A stretch of 64,000 bases of DNA from Shewanella electrica (lineage in GTDB: Bacteria > Pseudomonadota > Gammaproteobacteria > Enterobacterales > Shewanellaceae): the NCBI RefSeq assembly GCF_022321485.1, contig NZ_JAKOGG010000018.1:1-64000 (forward strand), in the 5' to 3' direction. Shown here one piece after another: positions 1-7,883 of this stretch. The notes below the pieces were generated by a model. That model had not been told where the DNA came from and searched no databases. It saw only the letters and a list, made by a program, of their open reading frames with translations. How positions within the stretch are numbered: position 1 is the first letter of the stretch; each line of letters starts with the position of its first letter. Made by a program: the position numbers and the translations under genes.

Positions 1-37
1 AGCCAGTATGAAGCGTCCAGCCCTTTGGAGAAATATC

Positions 38-115
38 ATGCTAATAGTTCAAATTACGTTCGTGATCTTGCCCTGGGTAGCATATGTAATTGAGTGGCTT
101 GGTAATTCACTATAA
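38..115 (+). CDS. Possible 25-aa hydrophobic small protein, or the C-terminus of a gene cut by the window edge
   Basis: An ATG at 38 follows a good Shine-Dalgarno (GGAG, 7 nt spacing) and opens a 25-codon frame ending in TAA at 113. The peptide is almost entirely hydrophobic with two Trp and one Glu, consistent with a single membrane segment. The same frame stays open to the left edge (in-frame ATG at 8), so it may instead be the tail of a longer membrane protein starting outside the window. No family recognised. Confidence 0.3.
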   Translation: MLIVQITFVILPWVAYVIEWLGNSL

Positions 116-270
116 AATTTTTAGATGATTAAGAATTAATTGCTAATGATAACCAAAAAATCTTTATGAGTTAGTTATAGAATCAATTGTTGAGCAGATG
201 CTAAATTTAATAGGCTTGTTATGGGCTTTCAGACAAGATTCGTGCGACAGGATTACGCCGTGAATTCCCA

Positions 271-360
271 GCACATGCGGACTTGTGGCCGTCGCCAGCA
301 TGGATGCTGGCGTCGAGATTCCAAGGATGGATTCACATCGAGCCACAAGATCGCATGTGC
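271..360. repeat. Nested inverted-repeat element
   Basis: The outer arms 271-289 and 342-360 are 19 bp each and complementary except at two adjacent positions. Inside lies a perfect inner hairpin, 294-311 (GCCAGCAT, 2-nt loop, ATGCTGGC). A further short hairpin lies just outside at 384-396 (TAGCGA / TCGCTA). The stretch 116-447 has no convincing gene, and the reading frame across it on the minus strand lacks any recognisable domain. The structure resembles dispersed REP-like intergenic elements; no second copy is seen in this window. Confidence 0.6.
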
Positions 361-447
361 ATAAGCCCGCTGCAGGCGATTTATAGCGATTCGCTATCAA
401 GCAACGTATTGCTAAACAGATGAAAGTGCCAACTTTCAAACAACACC

Positions 448-471
448 AAAAAGCAGCACCATTTGTGCTGC
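448..471 (-). terminator. Rho-independent terminator of the first PspB-like gene
   Basis: GCAGCAC (453-459) pairs with GTGCTGC (465-471) across a 5-nt loop. Read on the minus strand the stem is followed by a run of five T. It lies 2 bp beyond the stop codon of the minus-strand gene ending at 473. Confidence 0.75.
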
Positions 472-472
472 A

Positions 473-691
473 CTACAAATCCTTCATTTTACGTTTAATA
501 TCAAAATCATCATCAATCACGATGCTCTCAAGGTTACGCAATCGCGCTTTAATATCATCTAACTCTTGTTGCAGTTGCTGATTTTGTTCCACCGTTTGGG
601 CGGCAAAGGTCTTTTGCTGCAAATAGCTGTCGATGACTTTGTAGATGATCAGGCCGATGATGATGATAAAAATAATTTCGGCTAACACCAT
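473..691 (-). CDS. PspB-like small membrane protein (first of two paralogues)
   Basis: A 72-aa protein with the layout of phage-shock protein B: one N-terminal membrane segment (residues about 3-20, rich in Ile) followed by a charged, Gln-rich coiled coil (about 25-60) and an acidic/basic tail. The start was set at the ATG at 691, preceded by AGGGGAAG at 8-10 nt; the frame extends upstream but that part looks non-coding. It shares the C-terminal pattern 'LE-x-I-(V/I)-x-DD-(F/Y)-(D/N)-(I/L)-K' with the gene at 932-1147, so the two are paralogues. No pspA or pspC is nearby, so a role in envelope stress is inferred only from shape. Confidence 0.75.
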   Translation of the reverse strand: MVLAEIIFIIIIGLIIYKVIDSYLQQKTFAAQTVEQNQQLQQELDDIKARLRNLESIVIDDDFDIKRKMKDL

Positions 692-880
692 GGTGACTTC
701 CCCTTGGCTGCGTTGCGGTGACTCGCTCAAGTGTACACCCCGAATGGGCGTGGCATACAGTCTCATCTTGTGTGCTGCGGTTGTTGCTAAGCATCGTTGG
801 CGCAAAAAACTGCACGTGGATGTGGCGTAATGCTCGGTGTTGTTAGCGTGGCTGGCGTGTGTAATGGACGGGGCGAGGGC

Positions 881-923
881 TGCGTCTGCTGCTGATAAAG
901 GCGTATCAGCAGCGATGGACGCA
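881..923. other. Long hairpin between the two PspB-like genes
   Basis: GCTGCTGATA (888-897) and TATCAGCAGC (904-913) pair perfectly around a 6-nt loop. The stem is extended by TGCGTC (881-886) with GACGCA (918-923) after a small bulge. It begins 8 bp past the stop of the minus-strand gene ending at 932. There is no T-run, so it may be a transcript-stabilising or rho-type end rather than an intrinsic terminator. Confidence 0.5.
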
Positions 924-931
924 TGGGCAGG

Positions 932-1147
932 TTACAGCCGATTGATCTCGTCTTTGAGATTGTAGCCATCGTCGGTGATGATGGTTTCTAGCGTTTGAAT
1001 CCGTTGATTCATGCGGTCTAGCTCTTGGCGCAGTTGGGCGATCTCTTGTTCGGCGGTGATGGCGCCTTTTTGGGTCATATAGGTCTTAGTAATTGCATAA
1101 ATGATGCCTGAAATAATGGCGACGACTGCCACTTCAAACGGTCCCAT
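932..1147 (-). CDS. PspB-like small membrane protein (second paralogue)
   Basis: A 71-aa protein with an N-terminal membrane helix (about residues 5-24) then a coiled coil with heptad-like Leu/Ile spacing (about 33-58) and a conserved 'LETIITDDGYNLK' end. The start ATG at 1147 has a strong Shine-Dalgarno (AAGGAG, 6-7 nt spacing). Length and layout match PspB, and it is a tandem paralogue of the gene at 473-691, separated by 240 bp. The function is not demonstrated; a membrane-anchored coiled-coil adaptor is the most that can be said. Confidence 0.75.
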   Translation of the reverse strand: MGPFEVAVVAIISGIIYAITKTYMTQKGAITAEQEIAQLRQELDRMNQRIQTLETIITDDGYNLKDEINRL

Positions 1148-1313
1148 GGGTAACTCCTTGTTAAGAAATTTTGCGATATTGTGTTAGCAGTAGCAAAAGT
1201 AATGCCAATGGTTATAGCTATATAAATCAGTTAATTAAGAAATCACTTTATTTTGCTAGCCGTTATTTATCCCACAAGTTGCGGGATTGCACCATTAGTT
1301 GGTGCAAATAACA

Positions 1314-1339
1314 AAACAGAGCGCCGTGGCGCTCTGTTT
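1314..1339 (-). terminator. Terminator of the zinc-ribbon / PEGA / GDPD operon
   Basis: Perfect stem AAACAGAGCGCC / GGCGCTCTGTTT with a 2-nt loop. On the minus strand it is followed by a T-rich stretch. It lies 11 bp beyond the stop of the gene ending at 1350. A second small hairpin (TTGCACC / GGTGCAA, 1287-1307) lies just past it. Confidence 0.8.
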
Positions 1340-1349
1340 GCTGTTGGGC

Positions 1350-3032
1350 TTAGCCCCACGTTTTGATTTGTTGGCGAATGGCTGCTAAATCGTTTTGTAC
1401 TTTGGCAATCGCATCGCGCATTGGTTGCAGCAGTTGCTTTTGGCGCTTGGCGTTGCGTTTGCTATAGAGATAGCCGTGGATCATCAGATAGATGTTGATT
1501 ACGCCAAATAGCATCATGGGTAGGAAGTCAATAAGCCAATGTTGGCGATACAGCGGCAGGGTGAAATCGTTGGCGGTTAAATCCAGCAGCGGAAAAAACG
1601 GCGCGCGATAGTCGCTGTAGGTCCATGCGCCAAAGAAGATTGCCATTACCCACCATAAGCCTTGGCCGGTAAAGCCACCAAAACCTGCAAAGCTTTTTGG
1701 TGAGTATTGGCGGTCTTTGCTGATGTTGATGCCACATTCGCGGTTGAAGCTGCTGCGGTCGCCCACGTTAACATCGCTGTAGCTGAAGAATACCCAGTCG
1801 CCGATGTCGAGATCGCCCAGCACTTGTTCGCTGAACTGCCATTTCACGCGTTCGCCATTGGCACGTTCGAGCCACACTTCGCCGCTGATGCCGGTGTCAC
1901 GGGTACGATCCGTACGGGTGCGGGTGTTTGAGGTGCTGTGGCTGTAGCGGTTGCCATAGTAGTGATCGGTCGTTTCTGTGGTGGTAGTCGTGACCGACAC
2001 ATCTGACACATCGGCTGCCACATCGCGGCTGATCACTTTTGCCAAAAAGCATTTAATGGCGACTGTGCCTTTTTGGTCGGCACTCATCAGGTTTTTGTGC
2101 AGGTAATCCTCTTTGTAGCTCATCGAGTATTGCTGCATCAGTGCACTTTCTTGCTCGGCGATATTGCCGCTCGGTTGGTCGCTATGGCGCTGGCTTTGCT
2201 GATCGCTACCGCAACTGACGCAGTATTGCAGAGAGCCGGGAATGCGTTTCTGGCAGCCAAAGCAAATCACGTCGCTGGCATGGGTTGGCCGTTCGGCATG
2301 TTGGTAGCCCAAATCATCGCGGCTGACGCCGAGCATCTGCTTCATCGACGCTTTGAGCACGTTAAAGCGGTGCTGGCCGGCTTCATATTTTTTACGATTA
2401 CGGCCGCGTTCCCATAGATAACATAGCAATGCTGCCACAGCACCAGCGCCGATGGCATTTTCTGCTGGGCGCATATGTAAGCCAAAGTACGCAGCTGCGG
2501 CTACAGCAATCCAGGCAAAGAACCACAGCCACGCGGTTCCTTTAGCGCTAGGGTTCAGTGCTCCACCGCGAATCGAACGTTGCTGCTCTGGTAAGTGGTT
2601 AATCACACACAGGGCAGTGTTGTTGTGCTTAACGATTTGACGCGCAGCGCTGTCGGCAATTTTGTGGGTCAGAAAAAAATTGGTTGGGTACAGCAGTGTG
2701 AGTACATCGCCTTTTTTGATTGAAGTAAAAAACTCATCTTCAGCTTCAATCGAGGTGGTTTCGATGTTGCCATTTTCATCTTGCAGCTCAATCCACCAGA
2801 AGCCGTACTGTAAGTTGTTGTTGTTATTTACGAACTTACGCTTGTAGTAAAAGGTAGATACCACTTTACCGCTGACAACGCGCGCATTTGGATAAACGTT
2901 GCGTAGTTCTTGCATCGCTTGAGGCTCGACTTGTTCGATGCCTTTGGCGCGCAGGTGGCTGCTTTCTACCGGGTCACCACAGTGGCCGCAGTATTTGTCG
3001 TTACTAAAAATGGGTTGGTTACAGTGTTGCAT
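1350..3032 (-). CDS. Zinc-ribbon membrane protein of unknown function
   Basis: 560 aa. The N-terminus is a small zinc-ribbon-like motif with Cys at 4, 15 and 18; the usual fourth Cys is absent, although His3 could be a ligand. An in-frame TAA two codons upstream of the ATG fixes the start. A second, complete ribbon (CxxC...CxxC) lies near residues 255-280. Two hydrophobic segments near 163-212 and two more near 455-530 suggest membrane anchoring, with a Thr/Ser/Arg-rich linker around 345-385. It is the last gene of a three-gene operon, only 8 bp after the PEGA-domain gene. No named family was recognised; zinc binding is inferred from the Cys pattern. Confidence 0.7.
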   Translation of the reverse strand: MQHCNQPIFSNDKYCGHCGDPVESSHLRAKGIEQVEPQAMQELRNVYPNARVVSGKVVSTFYYKRKFVNNNNNLQYGFWWIELQDENGNIETTSIEAEDEFFTSIKKGDVLTLLYPTNFFLTHKIADSAARQIVKHNNTALCVINHLPEQQRSIRGGALNPSAKGTAWLWFFAWIAVAAAAYFGLHMRPAENAIGAGAVAALLCYLWERGRNRKKYEAGQHRFNVLKASMKQMLGVSRDDLGYQHAERPTHASDVICFGCQKRIPGSLQYCVSCGSDQQSQRHSDQPSGNIAEQESALMQQYSMSYKEDYLHKNLMSADQKGTVAIKCFLAKVISRDVAADVSDVSVTTTTTETTDHYYGNRYSHSTSNTRTRTDRTRDTGISGEVWLERANGERVKWQFSEQVLGDLDIGDWVFFSYSDVNVGDRSSFNRECGINISKDRQYSPKSFAGFGGFTGQGLWWVMAIFFGAWTYSDYRAPFFPLLDLTANDFTLPLYRQHWLIDFLPMMLFGVINIYLMIHGYLYSKRNAKRQKQLLQPMRDAIAKVQNDLAAIRQQIKTWG

Positions 3033-3040
3033 GTTTTATC

Positions 3041-5389
3041 TCAGCCCTGTGGAGTTAGCGTGATGGATAACTGCTGCTCGCCGGCACGGACCGTGTGCCA
3101 GCGGCGGTAAGTTTGGTAACCGGCGGCGGATACCTGAATATCGTAATTGCCCGGTGTGAGGCGCATGCCTTGGCTAAAGCGTGGGCCAATGTTCATGATG
3201 CGAATGGTGGCGTCATCGGCATTACAGTTGATGGTGAGGTTGGCCTGTTGCTTCACTAGCTGTTCGGCGGCTTGGCGCACATCGCTGTCGTCCAGCAACT
3301 GGCGGGTAATGTCCCACTTGGCCATCACATGCGCTACTGGCGCGAAGTTTTTATAGATATGTGTGTGTTGTTCAAACGCTAAGCCGAGCGGATGCAGCAG
3401 TGGCTGCACGTGCAGGGTCCAGCGCAGCGCATAGGACATGACGATATTGCCGGACTGTTCCACCTTGCCAAGGAAGTAGTTCACCGGGCTATCACTCTGT
3501 TCGGTATAGCGGTTGCTAACTAACAGTGGCGGCAGCGCAATCAACAGCAGTAACGGCAGCACTTTCCACACCGTTGTGGGCACGTTGGCAATGCGACGTG
3601 GTGTTTGGTTGCTGTCCTCTGTGTCGGCGTTGGTGCGCGGTGTTTTGGCACTAAACAGCTGGGCGATTTTTAGCGGCAACTTGATGATGGTCATACACAG
3701 CAAAAACAAACTGAGTGACATTGAGATCGGCGGAATAATCACCGAGCGTAGCGCTTGTTTGCCGTGCTCGGCATATTTGCCACCATCGGCAAACTCCTGC
3801 TCAGCGTCTTTGAGCATGGCGATATATTGCTCGGTGCGCTTTTGAATATTTGGCTCGACCACATAACGCTTAAAGTTGGCTTGGCTCCAGTCGGCGCGAA
3901 TATTGTCGACATACAGATCGCCCATGCGATCAGCAATCTTAGCTTGCACCGCTGGATGCAGTTGGAAGTCCGGCCAACTGAGGTTAATCGGCAGTTGTAA
4001 GCCGCGTTTGGCCATTTGGCTCCGCCACTGTTTGTCGGCATCTTGTTTCACTTTGGCGGCCACTGCACGATAAAAACCGGGGCGGTCGCCAATCTGCCAA
4101 TCATTTGCCAGCGGCAGGCCTTTAGCGCCGAGTTTTTGCCGCAGTAGCTCTTGGGTGTGGTCATGCAAGCGGAACTGATTAAGTTCGCCAATGCCCATTG
4201 GGTAACCGGTTTGTTCGGTAAACAGCTGCTGAAACTTCGGTAGTGCTAAAAAGCGATTGCGATAAAACTCCGGGTCATCGGTGTATTTGTAGCGTTTATC
4301 TTTAAAACCACCATCACCACCCGTGGCGGCGCTAATGGCTTGCATACCGGTGTAGATGCCGCCGGTAAGAACACCGCCGATAATCGAGGTGAGAATGTTC
4401 TCTGAGGTGCTAACGTCTTCCTCAATCAACCAATAATCGGGCTCGATGTAGCCAAAACCTGCCTTGGAAACCTCGGTTTTATAACGTGCGTCGAGGCGGG
4501 TAATGCATTGGTCACGGCGTTCGCGCTCTGAATATTTGTCGTAACGCTCGCGGCATTTGCCGACCGCTTCAAAGTAGTCGTGGATCTTTGGCCCATACTT
4601 TTGCGCCCGCGCTTCGGCTTTAGCGATCTGCGCCTTTTGCGCTTGTTGATATTGCGCCCAACCGCTGTTGACCTCTTGCTCCACTTGCTGCCAATACTGC
4701 TGCTCGCGCTGCGGAATATCGGCTAAGGTTTGATTGTAGCGGTTGGAGCCATCGGCATATTGCTGATAATAACCGGAAAGCTCTTTATACAGCTGGCCAA
4801 AGTCTTGGTAGTTTTGCTCAAACTGAGCGTAGGCGCGCTTTTGCACAAAGTTGCCGATGATCTTCTCTTTGTACTGCTCAAGGTTGTCGGCCAGATTATG
4901 GTCGGCGTAGGTCATGCCACCAAACAGCGCCAAAAAGGTCAGGTTCTCGGAAGATTGCAGCTCGCTCGGGTCGTAGCTGAGGCCGGAAATTTCCACCGCG
5001 TTGGCGGCCAAGGCATCACGCAGTGCGGCACTCAAGGTGGCAAACTGACGTTGCTCCGGAGTGGACGGTTGTACCAGCAGTTTTTCTACCAGATATTTTT
5101 GCCCAAAAAATACCGTCGGCCACGCAAGCAAGGCCACCACACTGATGGTCAAGATGCCACGCAACACGGTGCGGTAAAACAGTGTGGGCAAAAGATCGGC
5201 TAGCAGCAAGGTCACGCCGATGCCAGATACGGTACGGCCGTAAATCTCTAAATGTTCAAGCTGCTCCGGCTTGGGTGTGCCTAGGCCGATAAGTGATACC
5301 AATTGCGCGTTAAAAATGGCTTCTGGCACCAGATAAGCGGCGCTCAGTATCACCAGGATAAGGCGCCAATAACGAGGTTTTATGGTCAT
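3041..5389 (-). CDS. Large membrane protein with C-terminal PEGA domain
   Basis: 782 aa. Hydrophobic segments near residues 9-30 and 50-95 form an N-terminal membrane region. A long charged and Gln-rich, probably coiled-coil section follows (about 110-560), then two more hydrophobic segments around 565-660. The last about 65 residues look like a PEGA domain: a short beta sandwich with 'L-x-P-G-x-Y-x-(I/V)-x-V-x-A-x-G-Y' and a repeated beta strand at the end. PEGA domains are usually surface or periplasmic binding modules. The start ATG overlaps the stop of the upstream GDPD gene by 4 nt, indicating translational coupling. Biological role unknown. Confidence 0.7.
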   Translation of the reverse strand: MTIKPRYWRLILVILSAAYLVPEAIFNAQLVSLIGLGTPKPEQLEHLEIYGRTVSGIGVTLLLADLLPTLFYRTVLRGILTISVVALLAWPTVFFGQKYLVEKLLVQPSTPEQRQFATLSAALRDALAANAVEISGLSYDPSELQSSENLTFLALFGGMTYADHNLADNLEQYKEKIIGNFVQKRAYAQFEQNYQDFGQLYKELSGYYQQYADGSNRYNQTLADIPQREQQYWQQVEQEVNSGWAQYQQAQKAQIAKAEARAQKYGPKIHDYFEAVGKCRERYDKYSERERRDQCITRLDARYKTEVSKAGFGYIEPDYWLIEEDVSTSENILTSIIGGVLTGGIYTGMQAISAATGGDGGFKDKRYKYTDDPEFYRNRFLALPKFQQLFTEQTGYPMGIGELNQFRLHDHTQELLRQKLGAKGLPLANDWQIGDRPGFYRAVAAKVKQDADKQWRSQMAKRGLQLPINLSWPDFQLHPAVQAKIADRMGDLYVDNIRADWSQANFKRYVVEPNIQKRTEQYIAMLKDAEQEFADGGKYAEHGKQALRSVIIPPISMSLSLFLLCMTIIKLPLKIAQLFSAKTPRTNADTEDSNQTPRRIANVPTTVWKVLPLLLLIALPPLLVSNRYTEQSDSPVNYFLGKVEQSGNIVMSYALRWTLHVQPLLHPLGLAFEQHTHIYKNFAPVAHVMAKWDITRQLLDDSDVRQAAEQLVKQQANLTINCNADDATIRIMNIGPRFSQGMRLTPGNYDIQVSAAGYQTYRRWHTVRAGEQQLSITLTPQG

Positions 5390-6822
5390 TGATTATTGCT
5401 GTTGGGCTGTGGTTGCTGTTGGCCGCGCAGCTCAATTTGAATCGCTTCGGCAGGAGTGAGATCGACGTCGCTAGCGCGCTCTCTTGGCCCCGCGTGGGTA
5501 TCAAGAAACACCGGCACATATTCGGTTTGGCCGGGAATATTCACCGGGCCTTTTTGCGGTTGTCCGAACGACTTCAAACTGCCGTCAATGGCCGGATACA
5601 AGTGCTGCGGAAAATAGGTCGATAGTTCATCTAGGCGCTGTAAATCAAGATCTTGTGGTAACTGGGCGATCTGCTTCGTCAGCTCGGTGGTGCCGACATA
5701 CGGCTGCATCGGCGGCAGTTGATACTGGCGACAAAAGCCGTATTGGGTGTCGTCTATGATGGCGTAATCTGGCCGCTGGCTACTTGGCAGTTTGGCGAGC
5801 AAACTGGCGTGATAGGCCTGCGTATTGACGGTATAACTCGCCACCGGAATGCCGCGAGCATGCGCTAGCTGCTTAATATTGCCCGCGCTGGCGGCATATT
5901 GGCGAATATCGATCACTATGCCGAAGTTACGTTTGAGGCTGCGGCTGAGTTTATCCAGCCCTTTGCGGTTGTCGTAGCGGCGTTCACGATAGTGGCGCGT
6001 GCCAAAATCTTCGTAATCGCTCAATTCGCCTTGGTTGCGTTCATAAACCGGGTCGTTGCCGGCGCCGCGTTTTACATCGTTCGACAGCTTTTGCAGTGAT
6101 GCCAACGCCGGGCGCTGAATAAAGTACAAGCGCACATCACCGTTGATTTTACGCATTTTTTCTAGGCTGCCGAGTTCAAGGCTAGAGTAAAAATAGTTGC
6201 CTTCGCCTAAGGTTTTTAGCGCCAGATAATCGAGCATCTCAATATCTTGTGCGCCTGCGCTGCCTTTAATTTCAATGTTTAGTTGCTGGCCGCGGTGGGC
6301 GCCGGCACGGAACGCTTGCGCTAACTGCACAAACGTTGGCGGCACCGTATTGGTTAGCTCACCAGTGTTGAGGTCGCGCTCGCGCAGATAACCCCACTCT
6401 TTTTTGTAGTTGATGCTGGAAATACGGCGGCGCTGATTATCCACCGTGCCGTTAGCGCGGCCGGTGTAATCATCGTGGTGGATCACCCACACATCATCGC
6501 GGGTCAAACGCACATCAATTTCGATAATCGGAAACTGGTTATCCAACGCATCAATGACGGCGTTGATAGAGTTTTCGTTGTAGCGAATCGAACCGCGGTG
6601 CGCCTGTAGCGTCATCGCGCCACATTGGTCGATGCCTATGTAGTTGATGTTGCCCAGCGCGGTACGTTGAAAACCACGCGCATAAAAGGCTTGGGTGAGG
6701 GCGGTAGCTTCGAGGTCAATCGTCGGCGTTGGTTTGGTTGCGGGTGTCGATTGGCAACCAAACAGTAACGAAGCTGTAAAAATAACAAAGAATGTAGTGG
6801 GCTTTAACTGTTTATAATGCAC
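5386..6822 (-). CDS. Lipoprotein of the glycerophosphodiester phosphodiesterase family
   Basis: 478 aa. A signal peptide with lipobox LFGC places the lipidated Cys at residue 23. The catalytic half (about 60-350) has GDPD hallmarks: 'AHRG' followed by 'ENS', then 'E-I-D-V-R-L-T-R-D-D-V-W-V-(I)-H-H-D', giving the conserved His, Glu-x-Asp and HHD residues, and a later 'IEIKG'. The family hydrolyses glycerophosphodiesters to glycerol-3-phosphate and an alcohol. At 478 aa it is longer than cytosolic UgpQ-type enzymes (about 250 aa), with a C-terminal extension rich in Pro/Gln. It is first in a three-gene operon with the PEGA and zinc-ribbon proteins. The substrate is not known. Confidence 0.8.
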   Translation of the reverse strand: MHYKQLKPTTFFVIFTASLLFGCQSTPATKPTPTIDLEATALTQAFYARGFQRTALGNINYIGIDQCGAMTLQAHRGSIRYNENSINAVIDALDNQFPIIEIDVRLTRDDVWVIHHDDYTGRANGTVDNQRRRISSINYKKEWGYLRERDLNTGELTNTVPPTFVQLAQAFRAGAHRGQQLNIEIKGSAGAQDIEMLDYLALKTLGEGNYFYSSLELGSLEKMRKINGDVRLYFIQRPALASLQKLSNDVKRGAGNDPVYERNQGELSDYEDFGTRHYRERRYDNRKGLDKLSRSLKRNFGIVIDIRQYAASAGNIKQLAHARGIPVASYTVNTQAYHASLLAKLPSSQRPDYAIIDDTQYGFCRQYQLPPMQPYVGTTELTKQIAQLPQDLDLQRLDELSTYFPQHLYPAIDGSLKSFGQPQKGPVNIPGQTEYVPVFLDTHAGPRERASDVDLTPAEAIQIELRGQQQPQPNSNNQ

Positions 6823-7031
6823 GCTATTTGATTGTTTTTTATGCTTATCTTATTGATTGAGTGGAATGTTATTTTGATGTAACAAAAGAATCAACCTTTA
6901 GATGGTTTTTTCGCACATATCTGTGGCGAAAAACTGCATATTAGTCGGAAATTTGACGTAAACGACGATCGAGATTGCAGGCTAGCAACCGCTGATAAAA
7001 ATCGTTAGTCTGCTTGCCGACGGAACTATGA

Positions 7032-7877
7032 GTGAAAAATATGAATGTGAACGTTAAAGCCTGCTGCTGGTTGCTAGCTTGTTGGTTGACGAGTACCTGT
7101 GTTGCTGCCGCCGAGCCGCCGCTGCGCATTGTGGCGCTGGCCCCGCACGCGGTGGAGTTGTTGTATGCCATCGGCGCCGGTGATGAGCTGGTCGCTGCCA
7201 CCGAGCACGCGGATTACCCTGAGCAAGCCAAACAGCTACCGCGCATTGGCGGTTATGCCGGTATTCAACTGGATAAACTGTTAGCACTCAAACCGGATTT
7301 AGTGGTGGCGTGGCAAGACGGCAATCGCAACCAAGATATTGAGCGCATGCAGCAACTGGGATTGCGGGTGTATTTGAGCCATCCGCAAACCTTGGCGCAA
7401 GTGGCCGATGAGTTGGAGCGGCTTGGCGAGTTGACTCATCATCAAGCACAAGCCACTGCCGCGGCACAGCAATATCGGCAGCAGTTGACGGCACTGCGCC
7501 GCGATAATGCCGCTAAGCGGCCGGTAAAAGTGTTTTATCAGTTGTGGTCAAACCCGTTGATGACCGTGGCGGGGGATAGTTGGGTGCAGCAGATTTTAGC
7601 GGTGTGTCAGGCTGATAATGTGTTTAGCGATGCCGCCAGCGATTACCCGCAAGTCAGCCTTGAAAACGTGTTGCTGCGTCAGCCTGAGGTGATCCTCAAT
7701 ACCGATGAAACGGGCAATCCGCAGAGTATTGATTGGCAGCAATGGCCGGAGATCCCCGCGGTGAAACAGCAGCACATCATCACTTTAAATGCCGACCTGT
7801 TGCAGCGGCCGACACCGCGCGCTATCGATGGCATTGCGCAGTTGTGTTCGGCGCTGGACAGCGTACGGCAGCAATAA
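7032..7877 (+). CDS. btuF: Periplasmic vitamin B12-binding protein BtuF
   Basis: 281 aa with an N-terminal signal peptide ending near 'CVAAAE' (residue about 27). It shows the class III periplasmic-binding-protein pattern of BtuF: 'RIVALAPHAVELLYAIGAGDELVAAT' region near 32-58, 'YPEQAKQLPRIGGY', 'KPDLVVAWQDGN', and a C-terminal 'P-x-(I)-P-A-V' segment. BtuF delivers cobalamin to the BtuCD importer; no btuC or btuD is adjacent. The start could be the GTG at 7032 (CGGA 7 nt upstream) or the ATG at 7041. No cobalamin riboswitch box was recognised in the 209-bp upstream gap, which it shares with the divergent GDPD operon. Confidence 0.88.
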   Translation: MKNMNVNVKACCWLLACWLTSTCVAAAEPPLRIVALAPHAVELLYAIGAGDELVAATEHADYPEQAKQLPRIGGYAGIQLDKLLALKPDLVVAWQDGNRNQDIERMQQLGLRVYLSHPQTLAQVADELERLGELTHHQAQATAAAQQYRQQLTALRRDNAAKRPVKVFYQLWSNPLMTVAGDSWVQQILAVCQADNVFSDAASDYPQVSLENVLLRQPEVILNTDETGNPQSIDWQQWPEIPAVKQQHIITLNADLLQRPTPRAIDGIAQLCSALDSVRQQ

Positions 7878-7883
7878 TCCCAA

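Noticed and set aside
164-439. 91-codon open frame on the minus strand over the inverted repeat
   Set aside because: It runs through the hairpin element, has no Shine-Dalgarno, and the translation shows no domain or membrane pattern.
4730-5203. 157-codon open frame antisense to the PEGA-domain gene
   Set aside because: The minus-strand protein has a signature domain and overlapping operon partners; the plus-strand frame has neither.
6823-7031. Cobalamin riboswitch before btuF
   Set aside because: No B12-box-like sequence could be found in the 209-bp gap.
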